A stretch of 64,000 nt of DNA. Origin: Salvelinus alpinus (lineage: Eukaryota; Chordata; Actinopteri; Salmoniformes; Salmonidae). Below are positions 12,381 to 25,444 of this stretch, piece after piece. Where the stretch lies: positions 15,080,538 through 15,144,537 of the forward strand of contig NC_092098.1 in NCBI RefSeq assembly GCF_045679555.1. The letters are read 5' to 3'. The notes below the pieces were generated by a model. The model was not told the origin of the DNA and searched no databases. It was given only the letters and a program-made list of their open reading frames with translations. Within the stretch, counting starts at the first letter, position 1, and each line of letters opens with the position of its first letter. The translations under genes and the position numbers were made by a program.

Positions 12381-12564
12381 GGCGGCAGGTAACCTAGTGG
12401 TTAGAGCGTTGGGCCAGTAACCGAAAGGTTGCTAGATCGAATCCCCGAGCTGACAAGGTCGTCCTGCCCCTGAACAAGGCAGTTAGCCCACTGTTCCTAG
12501 GCTGTCATTGTAAACAATAATTTGTTCTTAACTGACTTGCCTAGTTAAATAAAGGTTAAAAAAA
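12381..12564 (+). mobile_element. HpaI-type tRNA-derived SINE
   Basis: A near full-length salmonid SINE. The tRNA-related head has an A-box-like TAGTGGTTAGAGCG and a B-box-like GGTTGCTAGATCGAATCC. The body matches the HpaI family, followed by TTCTTAACTGACTTGCC and an AAATAAAGGTTAAAAA tail. Such SINEs are salmonid-restricted and support the taxonomic assignment. It lies in the intron before robo2 exon 7. Confidence 0.9.
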
Positions 12565-12922
12565 ACGACCTACGAAGGCACCAGGAGACGTCTGGTACTG
12601 CTACTCAGCAAGGAAAAGGAATGATTCAAAGAAAGACTTGAGTAAGGGATGAAGGTTGGAGAGAGAAAGATAAAAAGAGGTAATGTGGAGAGTGCAGTCA
12701 TTATTTCTGTATGTTGTGGTGGCTCTCCCAAGCGCATTTTTTTAACACAGTGGCATTGTGCCTTGCTTCTGCTACAGAGAAAGCCTTCCACATTGAACCT
12801 TTAAATATAAATAAAGGCAGTGCTCTCGGTTATGCTCTGGCGGACAGCAGGCAGCAGCAGTTCTCTATTGGAATGTGAAGATGTGGTGATGCTGATGTGT
12901 TTTGTTGTGCCTCCCCATGCAG

Positions 12923-13047
12923 CGCCCAGCGCTCCTCCTCAGCAGGTGACAGTGCTGACAGTGGGGAACCATAACAGCACCTCCATCAGCGTGTCCTGGG
13001 ACCCCCCTCCCGCAGAGCACCAGAACGGCATCATCCAAGAGTACAAG
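12923..13047 (+). CDS. robo2: robo2 exon 7: start of FN3-3
   Basis: Reads [15 protein letters not shown], then [21 protein letters not shown], the first half of the third fibronectin III domain. It ends on a complete codon at a GTAGGC donor. It is strongly conserved with vertebrate Robo2. Confidence 0.94.
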
Positions 13048-13193
13048 GTAGGCAGCGGCAATCTGTATTCTAAATGTTGAGAAAATAAAGCTTCACTGTG
13101 TGTGTATTGTATACACACATTGATATTACAAGACATTTGGTATCAACTGCCTCTCCCCACAAATGCCTGTCCCCGTGTGTGTGTGTGTGTTAG

Positions 13194-13365
13194 ATCTGGT
13201 GCCTGGCGAACGAGACACGTTTCCATGTGAATAAGACGGTGGATGCGGCCATCCGTTCCGTGGTGGTGGCGGGTCTGCAGGCGGGGGTGCAGTACCGTGT
13301 GGAGGTGGCGGCAGGCACCAGCACCGGAGTGGGGGTGAAGAGCGAGCCCCAGCCCATCGTCATAG
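13194..13365 (+). CDS. robo2: robo2 exon 8: end of FN3-3
   Basis: Reads [19 protein letters not shown], then [20 protein letters not shown] and PQPIVI. Its acceptor follows a (TG)n run ending TTAG, an unusual purine-interrupted 3' splice site. The donor is GTAACA. Confidence 0.94.
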
Positions 13366-14337
13366 GTAACACACACAGGGTCTGAGGCAACACACATAAT
13401 AACAGGGAACCCTAATCTGTCTCACAGACAGGGGGTCTGGAAAAATGATTGATCAATTTATCACGCTTGGGAAAAAAGAAAATTGTGCCTTGCCGGAGAT
13501 CACATGTGTACTGCTGGAAGCTGAAGGTTCACTGAGTTCTGTAAGGCTCCATTCATAGTGATCTATCAGGAAATCAATAGCATTTCATTTAGTGTAGTGT
13601 CCAGTAACAGTGTGGCGAGTGCTGTTAGCCATATCAATAATCCTCCTCGATATCTGTGCGGCCAGCGCTAACAAAGTAGACAGTGTTATTGGGGTGGGCT
13701 TATCAGCCTATCACATCTTATCAAACAGCTGAAGGATAGGCCTAAAATCAATAGCAGAGCCAGGCCAAACGCTCTTCATCCGTGACTTTTGACTGATGTG
13801 TGGGGAAAATATCCTTAACGGCCACAGAATGGCAAACAGAGGCCTGTGGACTGAGGCTTAATGACTGGGGCTGGGGCTCCTGCTCCCGCTGGAGACTGTG
13901 AATCTAATTTCACAGCACAGTAGCTGCAGCAGAAAATCAAACTCTGTCTGAGCTGCTCTGTCAATCTCCCGTCTCGGAGTTCAAATTGATGAGAGCACTG
14001 CTGAATTGATTAACTCTCTGCCGACATATTGCAGTTTTATGCTTTCAATGGTGTGGGTTTTTAATTTGATATTGTTTATCTATAGTGTTGTTTTTACCCT
14101 AGAAAATAGCTGTAACGTGATTGTACCTTCCTTACCTTTCTTACAGAATTTCTTGTTTTCAGATCATATAGTAGATTTTGATATTAACTATCAATAAACA
14201 TAGATTTGTACTCGTTTTTGAGATATGTTAGCCGTTGACTGGTTTGGGTCTACTGGACAGCCAAACGCTATCCCATCCACCAGATGCCATGGTGTCCATC
14301 TGATTGGTGTCTCCTGTCCCCTGCTGTCTGTCCCCAG
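13366..14337. other. robo2 intron, unique sequence
   Basis: Nothing recognised beyond ordinary intronic sequence. Confidence 0.6.
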
Positions 14338-14514
14338 GTGCAGAGCTGCGTGATGTGATGACGGGGGCGGAGGGCAACAACAGCATCTCAGACGTGGTGA
14401 AGCAGCCGGCCTTCATCGCTGGGCTGGGAGGGGCCTGCTGGATCGTCCTCATGGGCTTCAGCGCCTGGCTGTACTGGAGGAGGAAGAAGAGGAAGGGCCT
14501 CAGCAACTACGCAG
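14338..14514 (+). CDS. robo2: robo2 exon 9: juxtamembrane and transmembrane segment
   Basis: After a variable linker the exon reads [13 protein letters not shown], a hydrophobic helix ([19 protein letters not shown]) and the stop-transfer cluster RRKKRKG, ending SNYA. This is the single transmembrane helix of Robo receptors with its basic cytosolic flank. The donor is GTCAGA. Confidence 0.95.
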
Positions 14515-15340
14515 GTCAGAACCACTATACTATTATGGATATGGGCCTGAGTAATATCAACACCAAAACCACTATACAGAAACATTACAGTGTAGGGTAG
14601 CTTTCCCAAATGCCTTAGACGATGTGTCTAGGGTGAGTTAGTGGAATCCCAGGTGAGAGACAGAGCTGTTTTGGCTAGATGGTGTATCATTTAATGCAGA
14701 ATAAAGGAGATATTCAGCTCAGAAGGAAATAAATATTCTTTGCTTTAATCCATTGTGCACCTATGTGCATCAGCTGTGAACACAATCCCATCAACCCTGC
14801 ACCATAAAACTCAAATACACTCAGTTGAAATAAGTAATTCACATTTCCTTACATTATGGGACCGTGACCCATGTCATTCGCACATTAGCCATAAATGCAT
14901 TCTCCAGATTTAGGTATGCAATTTTTCGTTTGGCCTTCCGGGGGTGATTTTAGCATGTAGCTGTGGACTATTGGCATTATTTGGTTTGCTATCACCATGC
15001 TTCAGTGGCTGGGGTGGAAACCATGGTGGTTACCGAGTTCAATAGTGATTTGCTTCATTCACCAGCGCTCCTACTCAGAGCAAATTCTTCTTCAATATGC
15101 AGTTCAATGTTTGTCGTCTTTTTGCCGCCGGCTTTGTATCTCTCACCCAGCCAATCTCCATAGTCTCTGTCACATCTTTCCTGATACAGATGTATCTAAC
15201 ATTGTCAAACAGATGGTGTTGCATCTTTTTTTGTATGTCTGTGGTTGTGTTCATGTTTGTTTCTGCTGATGTTGCATCGACTTTGTCTACAGTGTCGACA
15301 GGCTTTTAACACACACTATCTCTGTCTTGTTTTGTTGCAG
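14515..15340. other. robo2 intron, unique sequence
   Basis: No exon or repeat recognised before the microexon. Confidence 0.55.
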
Positions 15341-15367
15341 TTCAGTCCTTCACCTTTACCCGTGCAG
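15341..15367 (+). CDS. robo2: robo2 exon 10: 27-nt juxtamembrane microexon
   Basis: A 27-nt exon between TTTGTTGCAG and GTATTG. It adds VQSFTFTRA in frame between the transmembrane exon and the VTFQR exon. Skipping it preserves phase, so it is probably alternative. The robo1 gene in this window has a matching 27-nt microexon (VPSFTFTPT), which strongly supports this call. Confidence 0.85.
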
Positions 15368-15510
15368 GTATTGGCCATTTGTCCTGTCTTCTCACCTTAA
15401 TTTGGATGTTGGACTGTAGCATTCAATGTTTTTCAGAGCACTCTTCTGATTAAAATTCTTCCTCCTCTCTCACTCTGCTCCCTGCCATCTCTCTCTGGTT
15501 GGACCACAGT

Positions 15511-15550
15511 GACGTTTCAACGAGACAGAGGACTGATTGAAAATGGAAGG
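15511..15550 (+). CDS. robo2: robo2 exon 11: short cytoplasmic exon
   Basis: A 40-nt exon reading VTFQRDRGLIENG plus two bases of an arginine codon. Acceptor CCACAG, donor GTGAGG. Its counterpart in robo1 is the 43-nt exon at 62600-62642. Confidence 0.92.
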
Positions 15551-17519
<1,969 letters not shown>

Positions 17520-17647
17520 CCGTCCTGGTCTACTGAAAGCCGGTGACCCAGGATTCCCCTGGTTGGCTGACTCCTGGCCCTCCACCAGCCTGCCGGCCAA
17601 CGGGGGCCTGGGAGGTCCCAAGGACCGGGGTAACTTTGGTCGTGGAG
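17520..17647 (+). CDS. robo2: robo2 exon 12: cytoplasmic WLADSWP exon
   Basis: Reads [20 protein letters not shown], then a Gly/Asn-rich stretch ending GNFGRG. WLADSWP is a Robo family signature, and GNFGRGD is specific to Robo2-type tails. The acceptor is an A-rich AAAATAG. The donor is GTAAGA. Confidence 0.94.
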
Positions 17648-18440
17648 GTAAGAAAACATAGGTATCACCCCTGGTCAAACAGAACCAGACCCAGGGAATT
17701 AGAGAATGGAGGTTGATAGAGGGCTGACCCAGACCATCCCAGCTGACCATGGTGTCACGGCAACACCACAGCCCCACAGTGAGACCAGAGGTCAGAGGTC
17801 ATGTGCCCAGAGTGAGAGGCAGTGAATACATGTATGAGCTGCATGCATTATTCAGTGTGGAGGGTATCCCTCAGCAGGCACACTGACAGGCCGTCACACA
17901 CACTCCGGACTCTCAGTCTCTCTGGATCACGCTACCTATCTCATCACTATTGGCTTCAAAAAACTGACACAAACTTTAATGAGAGCGTGTGTGTGTGTGT
18001 TTCTTCTGCCTATGCATGATTGGTTAAACACGCTTGTAAACTAGATTATCTGCTTGTGGCAGTGTGTGTTTCTGTGTGTGTGGGCGTTTGAGATGGAGAG
18101 ATAGTATGTGTGTATTGGTGCCATTTTCCTGTAGCTCATTTAGCTCCCACCAGGCTGATGAGCGGCCCCGAGCCCCTGTGGGTAGAGCTGAAGGTCAGCC
18201 CTGTGTGATGGGCCCTTTCCCTCGGACACAGTGCCGGGCCCCTACAGGGCATTGCATGGCGACGTGATAATTATCCTGCTAGCTAATCACTTTGATTCAT
18301 CTCAGCTCGATTGTGGTCAGTTGAACTAACACAGGGAGCCTACCGCTGGAGCAGGGAGTGCTAATGTGTTACACGCTGACCTTAAAGATGGCCACTTTAT
18401 CTCTTCATGCATCTGTCTGTTTCCTAATCTCTCATCTCAG
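17648..18440. other. robo2 intron, unique sequence
   Basis: Only short (TG)n runs are present. Nothing else recognised. Confidence 0.55.
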
Positions 18441-18713
18441 ATGTGCTACCCTCCGGAGTGGGTGAGAAGACGGGCACCATGCTGTCTGACGGCGCCATCT
18501 ACAGCAGTATAGACTTCACAGGCAAAGCTGGTTACAGCAGCCCAGCACGGGGCTTACAGGCCACGCCCTACGCCACCACCCAGATCTTGCAGTCCAACAG
18601 TTTCCATGAGCTGGCTGTGGACAGACCAGACCCGCGCTGGAAGGCTTCCCTTCGAGCCCAGCAGGAGATGGCCAACCTGGGCTACTCACTGACCGACGGT
18701 CGCCCCTGTAACG
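18441..18713 (+). CDS. robo2: robo2 exon 13: CC1 motif exon
   Basis: Reads DVLPSG, then MLSDGAIYSSIDFTGKAGY, ATPYATTQILQSNSFHELAVD and WKASLRAQQEM. PYATTQ is the conserved CC1 tyrosine motif, a regulatory phosphorylation and docking site in Robo receptors. IYSSIDF and ELAVD are Robo2-type. The donor GTACGC is followed by the largest intron in the window, 8.7 kb. Confidence 0.95.
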
Positions 18714-19312
18714 GTACGCCACTGCAACACTGAGGAAGCACAGGGAGGGGACGGGCGGGGTAGGGCTGTGTGATTTTGAATGTGTGCATGTGTCCTTGGA
18801 TTTGTGTATGCTCCAAAGGAAGCCCTAAAGCATAGCATCAGATCTCCCTAGATTGTATAACATTGTCTGGATGGTCAGTCACGGAGTGAAGTGTAGCATT
18901 CGTTAGATGGCTTTTTGGAATAACAATAGGCTTCAAGACTAGTAGAGGAGGAGAGAAAGAGAGAGAAAGATAGAGAGAAAGTTTGAAAAGAGAAAGTCTG
19001 AAAACTACTGGCGTACCGGACAACCTCGCAAGGTGGGGGGGGGGGGGGGCACGAGCTCTGGGGGCCCATGCACCCGTCATCGACAAATAGTTTTTTACAT
19101 TTAATCAATCCTTTTGACAGTAACCCTCCAAAAAGTTATTCATAACCCTTTTCCATATACACTGGGAAGCTACATTTTTGTTTCTTGGGCTTCAAGAATG
19201 TGCCTCAGGCCTTGAACAATGTACTATTGAACTAATTGAAAGTAAGGGCATATCGGTGAACAAATGCTGTGGTCAAGGCTAAGACGGTGCCAGGGCAATG
19301 GATGGAGCTTAC
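18714..19312. other. robo2 intron start
   Basis: Mostly unique. A (GA)n-like purine stretch lies at about 18945-18995 and a G run at 19036-19049. Confidence 0.5.
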
Positions 19313-19504
19313 TCAGGTGTCCAAAGTGCTTCTTAGGTAGTTCTCTATTCGTTTTAGTTTAAAAAACAATCTCTCCGCAGAAGCAATAACTACCGGAATG
19401 GTTGAAAACAGCTTGATCGCCATAGCATCATCAGAGAAACTGGGCAGAAGGGAGTGGTGCTTCAAATACAGCAGTTCTGCAAAATATTTAATTGAGCCTC
19501 TCAT
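19313..19504 (-). pseudogene. hAT-type transposase C-terminal fragment
   Basis: A minus-strand frame of 63 codons contains FSTIPVVIASAERLFFKLKR and a following NYLRSTL stretch. This matches the C-terminal dimerisation block (IPVTVASAERSFSKLK-like) of hAT transposases and their domesticated zinc-finger relatives. Only this block is readable and the rest of the protein is missing or decayed. The nearby Tc1 insertion at 19667 may split the same relic. Confidence 0.65.
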
Positions 19505-19666
19505 TCTCTTTAATTGCCGGCCTCAACACTTTACGGAAAGAGATGAACTGTAGGCTATCGGAAGCTCTGGTTGCAATATCAACAGTCCCTTATCTCTGGT
19601 ATATCTTGGCATTCATCATTCAAGACTAAGTTTAAATGGTATATTTTTAATATATAATAATATATA

Positions 19667-20691
19667 CAGTTGAAGTCGGAAGTTTACATACACTTAGTCA
19701 TTCAATCTCGTTTTTCAACCACTCCACACATTTCTTGTCAACAAACTATAGTTTTGGCAAGTCGTTTAGGACATCTACTTTGTGCATGACACAAGTAATT
19801 TTTCCAACAATTGTTGACAGACAGAATATTTCACTTATAATTCACTGTATCACAATTCCAGTGGGTCAGAAGTATATTTACACTAAGTTGACTGTGCCTT
19901 TAAACAGCTTGGACAATTCCAGAAAATTATGTCATGGCTTTAGAAGCTTCTGATAGGCTAATTGACATAATTTGAGTCAATTGGAGGTGTACCTGTGGAT
20001 GTATTTCAAGGCCTACCTTCAAACTCAGTGCCTCTTTGCTTGACATCATGAGAAAATCAAAAGAAATCAGCCAAGACCTCAGAAAAAAAATTGTAGACCT
20101 CCACAAGTCTGGTTCATCCTTGGGAGCAATTTCCAAACGCCTGAAGGTAACACGTTCAGCTGTACAAACAATAGTATGCAAGTATAAACCACGCAGCTGT
20201 CATACCGCTCAGGAAGGAGACGCGTTCTGTCTCCTAGAGATGAACGTACTTTGGTGCGAAAAGTGCAAATCATAGAAAATTTGCGGGCAGAACTGAAAAA
20301 GCGTGTGTGAGCAAGGAGGCCTACAAACCTGACTCAGTTACACCAGCTCTGTCAGGAGGAATGGGACAAAATTCACCCAACTTATTGTGGGAAGCTTGTG
20401 GAAGGCTACCCGAAACGTTTGACCCAAGTTAAACAATTTAAAGGCAATGCTACCAAATACTAATTGAGTGTATGTGAACTTCTGACCCACTGGGAATGTG
20501 ATGAAAGAATTAAAAGCTGAAATAAATCATTCTCTCTACTGTTATTCTGACATTTCACATTCTTAAAATAAAGTGGTGATCCTAACTGGCCTAAAACAGG
20601 GAAATTATACTAGGATTAAATGTCAGACATTGTGAAAAACTGAGTTTAAATGTATTTGGCTAAGGTGTATGTAAAATTCCGACTTCAACTG
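19667..20691 (+). mobile_element. Internally deleted Tc1/mariner element
   Basis: Both ends carry CAGTTGAAGTCGGAAGTTTA-type inverted repeats flanked by TA dinucleotides. The interior keeps the start of a transposase frame (about 20048 onward, helix-turn-helix region) and its extreme C-terminus (about 20288-20430). The catalytic middle is deleted. It belongs to the same family as the copy at 60486-62080 and lies in the same orientation. At 1025 bp it is about 570 bp shorter than that copy. Confidence 0.92.
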
Positions 20692-21052
20692 TATATAATA
20701 TATAAGGTTAAATGTAATATATAATGCACAATGTCTCAGGAAAGAATGTCTGGGTTGGCAATACTTAGTAGGCCTATAGAAAGCAGTCGGGCCCACAACC
20801 TAGACCTACAGGCCGTGGTCAGTCTCTCAAGTTGGAGTTCATTTAATTTCTTTACGTTTAATTTACCTTGATTGCAGCCCATTTGTGTAAGCTATTAGCC
20901 AGACAAAACCTGCTGAGTGTAACAATAAATATTGGCTGAATTTATCCTCTAGCCAACTACTTTTTTCCTCATTGTTAGGCTTTTTTATGTGTTATTTTTA
21001 TAAAGGGTTTATAATAGCAGCTAAATAGCAGTTAAATACTATATATAGCGAT
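20692..21052. other. robo2 intron, no recognised feature
   Basis: AT-rich sequence between two mobile elements. Nothing recognised. Confidence 0.5.
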
Positions 21053-21498
21053 CATCACGTAGACCCAGATGCAGACAACGTCGAAGTAACAACAGTTTAT
21101 TAATCCAACAGGGGCAGGCAAAAGACAGGTCAAGGGCAGGCAGAGGTCAGTAATCCAGATAGGTGGGGCAAAGGTACAGGACAGCAGGCAGGCTCAGTCA
21201 GGGTCAGGGTAGGCAGAGGTCAGTAATCCAGATAGGTGGGGCAAAGGTACAGGACGGTAGGCAGGCTCGGGGCAGGCAGAAATGGTCAAAACTGGGAAAA
21301 CTAGAAAACAGGAACAATCGAGAGACAGGAACAGAGGGGAAAAACACTGGTAGGCTTGATGAAACAAAACGAACTGGCAACAGACAAATACAGAACACAG
21401 GTATAAATACACTGGGGATAATAGGGAAGATGGGCGACACCTGGAGGGGGGTGGAGACAATCACAAAGACAGGTGAAACAGATCAGGGTGTGACAGCT
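21053..21498 (-). repeat. LTR-like dispersed repeat, possible solo LTR
   Basis: Read on the minus strand it begins TGTCACACCCTGATCTG and carries an AATAAA signal near its far end (TTTATT at about 21098). It contains two tandem copies of a roughly 73-bp unit (21141 and 21214). The TGTCAC start and late poly(A) signal resemble the LTR at 41128 in organisation, not in sequence. No internal region is present. The family is not identified. Confidence 0.5.
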
Positions 21499-21499
21499 A

Positions 21500-23114
21500 C
21501 AGTGGGGAGAACAAGTATTTGATACACTGCTGATTTTGCAGATTTTCCTACTTACAAAGCATGTAGAGGTCTGTAATTTTTATCATAGGTACACTTCAAC
21601 TGTGAGAGACGGAATATAAAACAAAAATCCCGAAAATCACATTGTATGATTTTTAAGTAATTAATTTGCATTTTATTGCATGACATAAGTATTTGATACA
21701 TCAGAAAAGCAGAACTTAATATTTGGTACAGAAACCTTTGTTTGCAATTACAGAGATCATACGTTTCCTGTAGTTCTTGACTAGGTTTGCACACACTGCA
21801 GCAGGGATTTTGGCCCACTCCTCCCTACAGATCTTCTCCAGATCCTTCAGGTTTCGGGGCTGTCGCTGGGCAATACGGACTTTCAGCTCCCTCCAAAGAT
21901 CTTCTATTGGGTTCAGGTCTGGAGACTGGCTAGGCCACTCCAGGACCTTGAGATGCTTCTTACGGAGCCACTCCTTAGTTGCCATGGCTGTGTGCTTCGT
22001 GTCGTTGTCATGCTGGAAGACCCAGCCACGACCCATCTTCAATGCTCTTACTGAGGGAAGGAGGTTGTTGGCTAAGATCTCGCAATACATGGCCCCATCC
22101 ATCCTCCCCTCAATACGGTGCAGTCGTCCTGTCCCCTTTGCAGAAAAGCATCCCCAAAGAATGATGTTTCCACCTCCATGCTTCACGGTTGGGATGGTGT
22201 TCTTGGGGTTGTACTCATCCTTCTTCTTCCTCCAAACACGGCGAGTGGAGTTTAGACCAAAAAGCTCTATTTTTGAATCATCAGACCACATGACCTTCTC
22301 CCATTCCTCCTCTGGATCATCCAGATGGTCATTGGCAAACTTCAGACGGGCCTGGACATGCGCCTGCTTGAGCAGGGGGACCTTGTGTGCGCTGCAGGAT
22401 TTTAATCCATGACGGCGTAGTGTGTTACTAATGGTTTTCTTTGAGACTGTGGTCCCAGCTCTCTTCAGGTCATTGACCAGGTCCTGTGGGTAGTTCTGGG
22501 CTGATCCCTCACCTTCCTCATGATCATTGATGCCCCACGAGGTGAGATCTTGCATGGAGCCCCAGACCGAGGGTGATTGACCATCATCTTGAACTTCTTC
22601 TATTTTCTTCTATTTTCTAATAATTGCGCCAACAGTTGTTGCCTTCTCACCAAGCTGCTTGCCTATTGTCCTGTAGCCCATCCCAGCCTTGTACAGGTCT
22701 ACAATTTATCCCTGAAGTCCTTACACAGCTCTCTGGTCTTGGCCATTGTGGAGAGGTTGGAGTCTGTTTGATTGAGTGTGTGGACAGGTGTCTTTTATAC
22801 AGGTAACGAGTTCAAACAGGTGCAGTTAATACAGGTAATGAGTGGAGAACAGGAGGGCTTCTTAAAGAAAAACTAACAGGTCTGTGAGAGCCGGAATTCT
22901 TACTGGTTGGTAGGTGATCAAATACTTATGTCATGCAATAAAATGCAAATGAATTACTTAAAAATCATACAATGTGATTTTCTGGATTTTTGTTTTAGAT
23001 TCCGTCTCTCACAGTTGAAGTGTACCTATGATAAAAATTACAGACCTCTACATGCTTTGTAAGTAGGAAAACCTGCCAAATCGGCAGTGTATCAAATACT
23101 TGTTCTCCCCACTG
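21500..23114 (-). mobile_element. Nearly complete Tc1-like DNA transposon
   Basis: A 1615-bp element flanked by TA, with terminal inverted repeats of about 200 bp that begin CAGTGGGGAGAACAAGTATT. It encodes a minus-strand transposase (separate entry). It lies immediately against the LTR-like repeat at 21053-21498, inside the robo2 intron. Confidence 0.93.
21716..22745 (-). pseudogene. Tc1-family transposase, N-terminus broken
   Basis: This would cut and paste the surrounding element by DDE chemistry in the nucleus. The frame 22555-21716 (279 codons) is open and keeps the catalytic region: [11 protein letters not shown] with the first Asp, the QHDNDTKHT block with the second, and [15 protein letters not shown] with the Glu (DD34E type). 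The probable original start ATG at 22745-22743 opens MAKTREL but meets an in-frame stop 16 codons in, and further changes separate it from the open part. The helix-turn-helix DNA-binding region is therefore disrupted. Full-length relatives are about 340 residues. It is probably inactive. Confidence 0.88.
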
Positions 23115-24365
23115 TATATATAGTAGGCTACACTGCATAATGAAACAATCCCTAGTAAGCTAGTGTTTTGAGGGTGGACTGACTGTATTATTTGGCATTA
23201 TTAGACTGGTTTTACTCACAACAACTTTTTATCCAAGCTGGGACAGAGTGCTAGGAAGGCTCATGTCATGCAGGTTCAGGTTGGCTATACAGGACAGTTG
23301 TACTGTATATAAAAAATCCAACAACAACAAAAAATCCAATGGTTTCTGATTAGTATGCTGTTGTATTGAAAATACATTTTACAATCTGCAATAATTGAAT
23401 TTCCAACCTTAATTACTGAACAAGTAATTACATTATTGCCACCAGCCTAAATGGCAGCCTAATGACACTTAGACTGTGTATACCGTAGCTTTGTGAAATG
23501 TTAGGTTTAGCATGAGAAAATTACATCCAAATTGTTCTACCAATAAACATTTATCCATTAGCTAAAGCAAAGCTATAGGCTACATGCCCTGGCACCACAG
23601 AAAGCCTATCATCGATTCGATAGGCAGCCGCATAGACGTATCACAATTTCAGCACCATGGACAGCAATCGGTAGTCTATACTTTGTGAGTAGCTGTCTGG
23701 CTGATGCATGCAATTTTTTATTTGGGGTGGGGCAACTCCTACCTTGCGGTGGTGGTCCAGAGAAACTGTGTTACGCCAGTCCTGGAAACAATAGAGGAAG
23801 AGATGTATTTTCAGAGGATTGATTAGAAAAGAGAGCAGAGAGTTGAATGTTGACTTGAGTAGAGAGAGCAGACAGGGAGAGCACAAAAAACAAGTTAGAG
23901 AGGGAGAGAGAAAGGGGGCAGCAGAGAGAGGGGGATGTTATATTTACATTTTCATTGTAAATGGACCCTGAGGATATAGTGGTTAATCGCTCCTCTCTTC
24001 ATGTCGATTTTTACTCCTCAGCCTCAGGAGTTTTTCTACCCCAGAAATGTCAGAAAATGAAGGCACATTTCTTTGGATTAATTTGATTAGCAGAGGCAGG
24101 GATTCCTTTGTGTTTTGACCCGTGGATATTCAATTAGCTTGGCTTTACCGAGCAGAGCCGTATTGTAGGGAGAGTCTCAGTCAGTCTGTCTGTTGGTCAG
24201 GTGGCCGGCCATTCTCCTGCGTGCTTTGGGCTGTATGCTCACCTGAGGGCTGGTTAACTGAGAGAGATAAGGAACAGAGAGGAAGAGGAAGAGAGGGAAT
24301 GGACAAAGGGAGGGAGCCAGCCTGCAGCTCGTGGCCCCAGGTCTCAGTGCTTCTTTAAGAAATCG
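23115..24365. other. robo2 intron, no recognised feature
   Basis: Unique-looking sequence with purine-rich stretches near 23860-23930 and 24260-24310. No exon or element recognised. Confidence 0.5.
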
Positions 24366-24925
24366 AGACCTTGGGACTGTGAAGTTAGAAAAAAAAGGCA
24401 TTATAAGGTTCTATCTCACTCTAAATATGGTTTTGGCTAGTCTAGCCATCAATAATGGCACTCAAGCAAAAAAACTGTAAATTATGTTTAAGTAAATTAT
24501 ATTTTTACATCATTGCATTTGTCTGATGATCATAATGCATTTCTTAATATAGTAGAAGATGTGTTCTGACTCTATCTTGATAAAATAGTTTCAGTCTATC
24601 ATTGATGCATTCAAATAGCTACAGTTTTCTTAACTGAACATGTCTAGTTCAGAAGTGTCAGACAGAACCTTATGGTTGAACCCAGATTGACATTTCAGAG
24701 CCATAAGGTTCTATCTGTGATTGCACCCCCCTAAAAAATGGATTTACAAATGTCTCAGCATTTTGATACTCTGCATTTCAGGTATCTTTAAGGTGAGGAC
24801 CTTAATGGGTTATGAAAGAACAATTCACTACAAAACAGTTCTGAGATCTGCGATGTGAAAAGTCTTATGCTCAATATCTCAGAACTATGCTTTGTGCAAA
24901 TACAACCGTATAGTCCCAAGGTCAC
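24366..24925. repeat. Possible short inverted-repeat element
   Basis: GACCTTGGGACT near the left end (about 24366) is mirrored by AGTCCCAAGGTC near 24914-24925. ATAAGGTTCTATCT occurs near both 24403 and 24702. There is no coding capacity. The family was not recognised. Confidence 0.4.
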
Positions 24926-25227
24926 AATATGTCAACATAGAGGAAAAGTCTTACTGCTCTGTCAGCACACTAAGAGAGAAATAATGAGAGCCAGGTGGGG
25001 GAGAAAGAGAGGGAGAAAGCCCAGGTGATGTTAAAATAGCTTTCCAAGCAGCAGTGTTTGTGTGTGTGTGTTTGTGTGTGTGTGTTAGAACCCCATGGGG
25101 TGGGAAATAGTATCAGCTCATTAAAACTCACAGCTTGGGGGCTGTAGGGATATCTCTACATTGTGAGGCAAAGACCGGGCTGATAAGATCAACTCTCTAT
25201 CTCTGACTTCCCTTCCCTCTCTCAATT

Positions 25228-25444
25228 TAGTTCAATTCAAGGGCTTTTTTGGCATAGGTAACATATGTTAACATTGCCAAAGCAAATGAAGTAGATAATA
25301 AACTAAATTGAAATAAACAATAAAAATGAACAGTCACATTACACTCACAGAAGTTCCAAAAGAATAAAGACATTTCAAATTATGTATATTATATACAGTG
25401 TTGTAAAGATGTACAAAAGGGAAAATAAATATGGGTTGTATTTA
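25228..25444 (-). mobile_element. LINE 3' end (L1-like), distal part
   Basis: Minus-strand 3' UTR of a LINE, ending in AATAAAGCCC followed by a TTGAATTGAA tail. It is continuous with 27015-27421. The foldback Tc1 element at 25445 interrupts it. Confidence 0.75.

Noticed and set aside
12381..12460. tRNA gene
   Set aside because: The A and B boxes belong to a SINE head. No full cloverleaf is formed, and the SINE body follows.
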